Notes under the pieces: model-generated
The model's input: only the letters and a program-made list of their open reading frames with translations
Told to the model about the DNA's origin: nothing
Databases searched by the model: none
Part shown: piece by piece, positions 15,296 through 16,850 of the stretch
Numbering within the stretch: the first letter of the stretch is position 1
How the letters are laid out: every line of letters begins with the position of its first letter
Position numbers and translations under genes: made by a program
Origin: Reyranella sp.
GTDB lineage: Bacteria > Pseudomonadota > Alphaproteobacteria > Reyranellales > Reyranellaceae
Direction: 5' to 3'
NCBI GenBank assembly: GCA_030679805.1
Contig: JAUXST010000293.1
Coordinates: forward strand, 1 to 16,850
DNA: 16,850 nucleotides

Positions 15296-15874
15296 CTAGA
15301 TCTTCTTTTTCTTGGCGGCCGACTTGGTCTTGGCCTTGGCGGGCTTGGCCTTCGCCTTGGGCGCCACTTTCCGCTTGGCAGCAGGCTTGGCGGCAGCGGC
15401 GCGCAGGGCCGGCTCCTCCTCGATCTCGACGATCACTTCGATCTCGACCGGAATGCCGCGCGGCAGCGAGCCCATGCCGACCGCCGAACGGGCGTGACGG
15501 CCGCGCTCGCCGAACACTTCTACGAAAAGATCGGAGCAGCCGTTGATCACTTCCGGCTGGCTGCCATATTCCGACGTGGCATTGACCATGCCCAGCACCT
15601 TGACGATGCGCTTCACGCGGTCGAGGTCGCCCAGCTCTTCCTTGAGGGCGGCGAGAATGCTGAGGCCGGTGTCGCGCGCGAAGCCGTAGCCCTGATCGAT
15701 CGAGAAGTCGCGGCCGAGCTTGCCCACGGGCAGCGGCTTGCCCGGCAGGCCCGGGCCCTTGCCGGCGAGATAGAGCAGGTTTCCCGTGCGCACCGCATTC
15801 ACATAACTGCCCATCGGAGTCGTGGGCTTGGTGAGTTCGATGCCGAGTTCCTTCAATCGCTGCTCGACCTTCAT
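15296..15874 (-). CDS. Rid/YjgF-family protein (YjgF_endoribonc-like) with lysine/alanine-rich tail
   Basis: Protein of 192 residues. Residues 1-152 fit the RidA-like, chorismate-mutase-like fold, in the subgroup marked by RTGNLLYLAGKGP, GYGFARDTGLSILAALKEELGDLDRV, VINGCSDLFVEVFGERGRHARSAVG and LPRGIPVEIEVIVEI. Canonical RidA enzymes hydrolyse 2-aminoacrylate-type imines using an arginine (Arg105 in E. coli); in SAVGMGSLPRG the aligned residue is Ser135, so that activity is doubtful. Residues 154-192 form a low-complexity tail with 13 lysines and one arginine in the last 30 residues, ending KKKKI, much like histone-H1-type tails. ATG 15874 has an AAGGGG ribosome site. It sits between trpF (22 bases away) and trpB (59 bases away). 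Function unknown; a metabolite-damage or regulatory role near TrpB is conjecture. Confidence 0.88.
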   Translation of the reverse strand: MKVEQRLKELGIELTKPTTPMGSYVNAVRTGNLLYLAGKGPGLPGKPLPVGKLGRDFSIDQGYGFARDTGLSILAALKEELGDLDRVKRIVKVLGMVNATSEYGSQPEVINGCSDLFVEVFGERGRHARSAVGMGSLPRGIPVEIEVIVEIEEEPALRAAAAKPAAKRKVAPKAKAKPAKAKTKSAAKKKKI

Positions 15875-15896
15875 GCCGTCCCCTTCTCAAATCCGC

Positions 15897-16532
15897 TCAA
15901 AGCGCCTTCACCCGGTCGAGGAAGGCACGAATCAGTTCGATCGATTTCACACCCCGGCTCGATTCGACGCCAGAGGAAACATCGACGGTGCGCGCACCCG
16001 TAACCCGCACCGCCTCGGCGACATTGTCGGGCGTGAGCCCGCCGGCCAGCATCCACGGCACCAGGAGCTTGCGCCCCGACAAGATTGTCCAGTCGAAGGC
16101 CTTGGCGTTGCCACCGGGCAAGATGCCATCGGCCGTGTCGAACATCAGCCGGTCGGCTACCGACGCATAGGCCGCGATACCGCGTTCGACGTCTTCAGGC
16201 TTTGCGACCTTGATCACCTTCATGACGGCCTTGCCGGTGCGCCCCTTGAGGGCAGCCACGCGCTCCGGCGTCTCCGACCCGTGAAGCTGCAGCATGTCGA
16301 TCGCACCAGTCGCCAGCCGCTTGTCGAGCAGCGCGTCGTCGGGATCGACGAACAGTCCGACCCGGCCGACGCTCTTGGGAACCCGCGCGCCCAGCGTGCG
16401 CAGCAGGTCGGTCGGAATGTGTCGCGGCGAGCGCGGATAGGTGACGAAGCCTACCCAGCGGGCACCGCCCTGCACTGCCGCATCGATGGATTCCGGCGTC
16501 GAGAGCCCGCAGATCTTGGCTTCGACGCTCAT
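15897..16532 (-). CDS. trpF: Phosphoribosylanthranilate isomerase
   Basis: TIM-barrel isomerase of 211 residues that performs the Amadori rearrangement of phosphoribosylanthranilate to CdRP, the third step from chorismate to tryptophan. The general-base cysteine is Cys8 in KICG, and the general-acid aspartate is most likely Asp132 in RLMFDT. LQLHGSE, LPGGNAKAFDW, MLAGGLTPDNV and VDVSSGVESSRGVKS are the usual family landmarks. ATG 16532 overlaps the pyrF stop (ATGA), giving translational coupling. An open frame extends further upstream into pyrF but matches TrpF only from this ATG. It is followed by the rid gene rather than directly by trpB. Confidence 0.96.
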   Translation of the reverse strand: MSVEAKICGLSTPESIDAAVQGGARWVGFVTYPRSPRHIPTDLLRTLGARVPKSVGRVGLFVDPDDALLDKRLATGAIDMLQLHGSETPERVAALKGRTGKAVMKVIKVAKPEDVERGIAAYASVADRLMFDTADGILPGGNAKAFDWTILSGRKLLVPWMLAGGLTPDNVAEAVRVTGARTVDVSSGVESSRGVKSIELIRAFLDRVKAL

Positions 16533-16850
16533 AGGTCGTTGACGCCGGCTTCGCGCGCGATGGCCTCGGCTGCCGCGCGCGGGTCGGCCGCCTGGTAGAT
16601 CGGCCGGCCAACGACCAGGTTGGTGGCGCCGAGATCGACCGCCTGGCGCGGCGTCATCGCCCGCTTCTGGTCGTTGGCGGCGCTGCCGACGGGCCGGATC
16701 CCCGGCACCATCAGGACGAACTCCGGGCCGCATTGCTTGCGCAACGCCGCGATCTCCAGCGGCGAGCAGATGACGCCGTCGAGCCCGCTCTCATGCGCCA
16801 GGGCCGCCAGCCGCAGCACCTGGTCCGACGGATCGGCATTCACGCCTGTG
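16529..16850 (-). CDS. pyrF: Orotidine 5'-phosphate decarboxylase, C-terminal part (cut by window)
   Basis: C-terminal 106 residues of PyrF, which decarboxylates OMP to UMP in pyrimidine synthesis. The frame is open to the window edge, so the start and the catalytic DxKxxD region lie outside. Seen here are GLDGVICSPLEIAALR, the phosphate-binding MVPGIRPVG, and GRPIYQAADPRAAAEAI; the residue after GRPI is Tyr where Thr is most common. A GTG at 16843 is internal, since the preceding residues already fit the family. The TGA overlaps the trpF ATG by four bases, placing a pyrimidine gene at the head of the tryptophan run, an arrangement common in alphaproteobacteria. Confidence 0.93.
   Translation of the reverse strand, partial: TGVNADPSDQVLRLAALAHESGLDGVICSPLEIAALRKQCGPEFVLMVPGIRPVGSAANDQKRAMTPRQAVDLGATNLVVGRPIYQAADPRAAAEAIAREAGVNDL

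Noticed and set aside
14016..15890. trpB frame open far upstream, across the Rid gene, suggesting a fused protein
   Set aside because: The upstream part is the Rid gene read in the wrong frame. TrpB homology begins at ATG 15236, which has a good ribosome site.
1..16850. Mobile element, phage, CRISPR, toxin-antitoxin or defence island
   Set aside because: I found no recombinase, transposase, terminal or regularly spaced repeats, tRNA attachment site or known defence gene, and base composition is uniform by eye.

Overview
The window is a GC-rich stretch of ordinary bacterial chromosome. It most likely comes from an alphaproteobacterium, perhaps of the Rhodospirillales/Reyranella type; the order is a guess from gene content and order. 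The reasons are the alphaproteobacterial AddA/AddB pair, the run tsaE-amgK-murU-addB-addA-trxA, and the facing run pyrF-trpF-trpB-trpA with accD-folC. Codons are strongly GC-biased throughout. I see no integrase, transposase, tRNA, rRNA, CRISPR array or phage gene. The window is gene-dense and has no gene-free stretch over 300 bases; the longest gap is under 100 bases.

Layout. (1) Positions 2-8951, plus strand: the 3' part of tsaE (tRNA t6A modification), amgK and murU (salvage of cell-wall N-acetylmuramate to UDP-MurNAc), addB and addA (double-strand break end-processing helicase/nuclease), then trxA (thioredoxin). The first five are overlapping or nearly so and look like one operon. trxA has its own strong promoter candidate, whose -35 box contains the addA stop codon. 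(2) Positions 8977-12479, minus strand: a D-Ala-D-Ala carboxypeptidase with a SPOR-like tail, then accD (acetyl-CoA carboxylase beta subunit) and folC (folylpolyglutamate synthase). (3) Positions 12521-13189, plus strand: a YcbL-like metallo-beta-lactamase-fold hydrolase, divergent from the carboxypeptidase and convergent with trpA. (4) Positions 13186-16850, minus strand: pyrF (partial), trpF, a Rid/YjgF-family gene, trpB and trpA.

How the genes work together. trpF, trpB and trpA catalyse the last tryptophan steps, and pyrF makes UMP. AmgK/MurU and the carboxypeptidase both act on peptidoglycan. AddAB processes broken DNA ends. Translational coupling is pronounced: murU/addB, addB/addA, pyrF/trpF and trpB/trpA all meet at ATGA stop/start overlaps.

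Most of the window is recognisable core metabolism, and I do not see a complete undescribed system such as a defence island. The parts most worth a second look are: the Rid-family gene inside the trp operon, which lacks the canonical catalytic arginine and carries a lysine/alanine-rich histone-H1-like tail; the carboxypeptidase/hydrolase pair that splits trpA from accD-folC; and several small regulatory arrangements at gene junctions (trxA, trpB, the divergent pair, and a shared CTAG at convergent stops).
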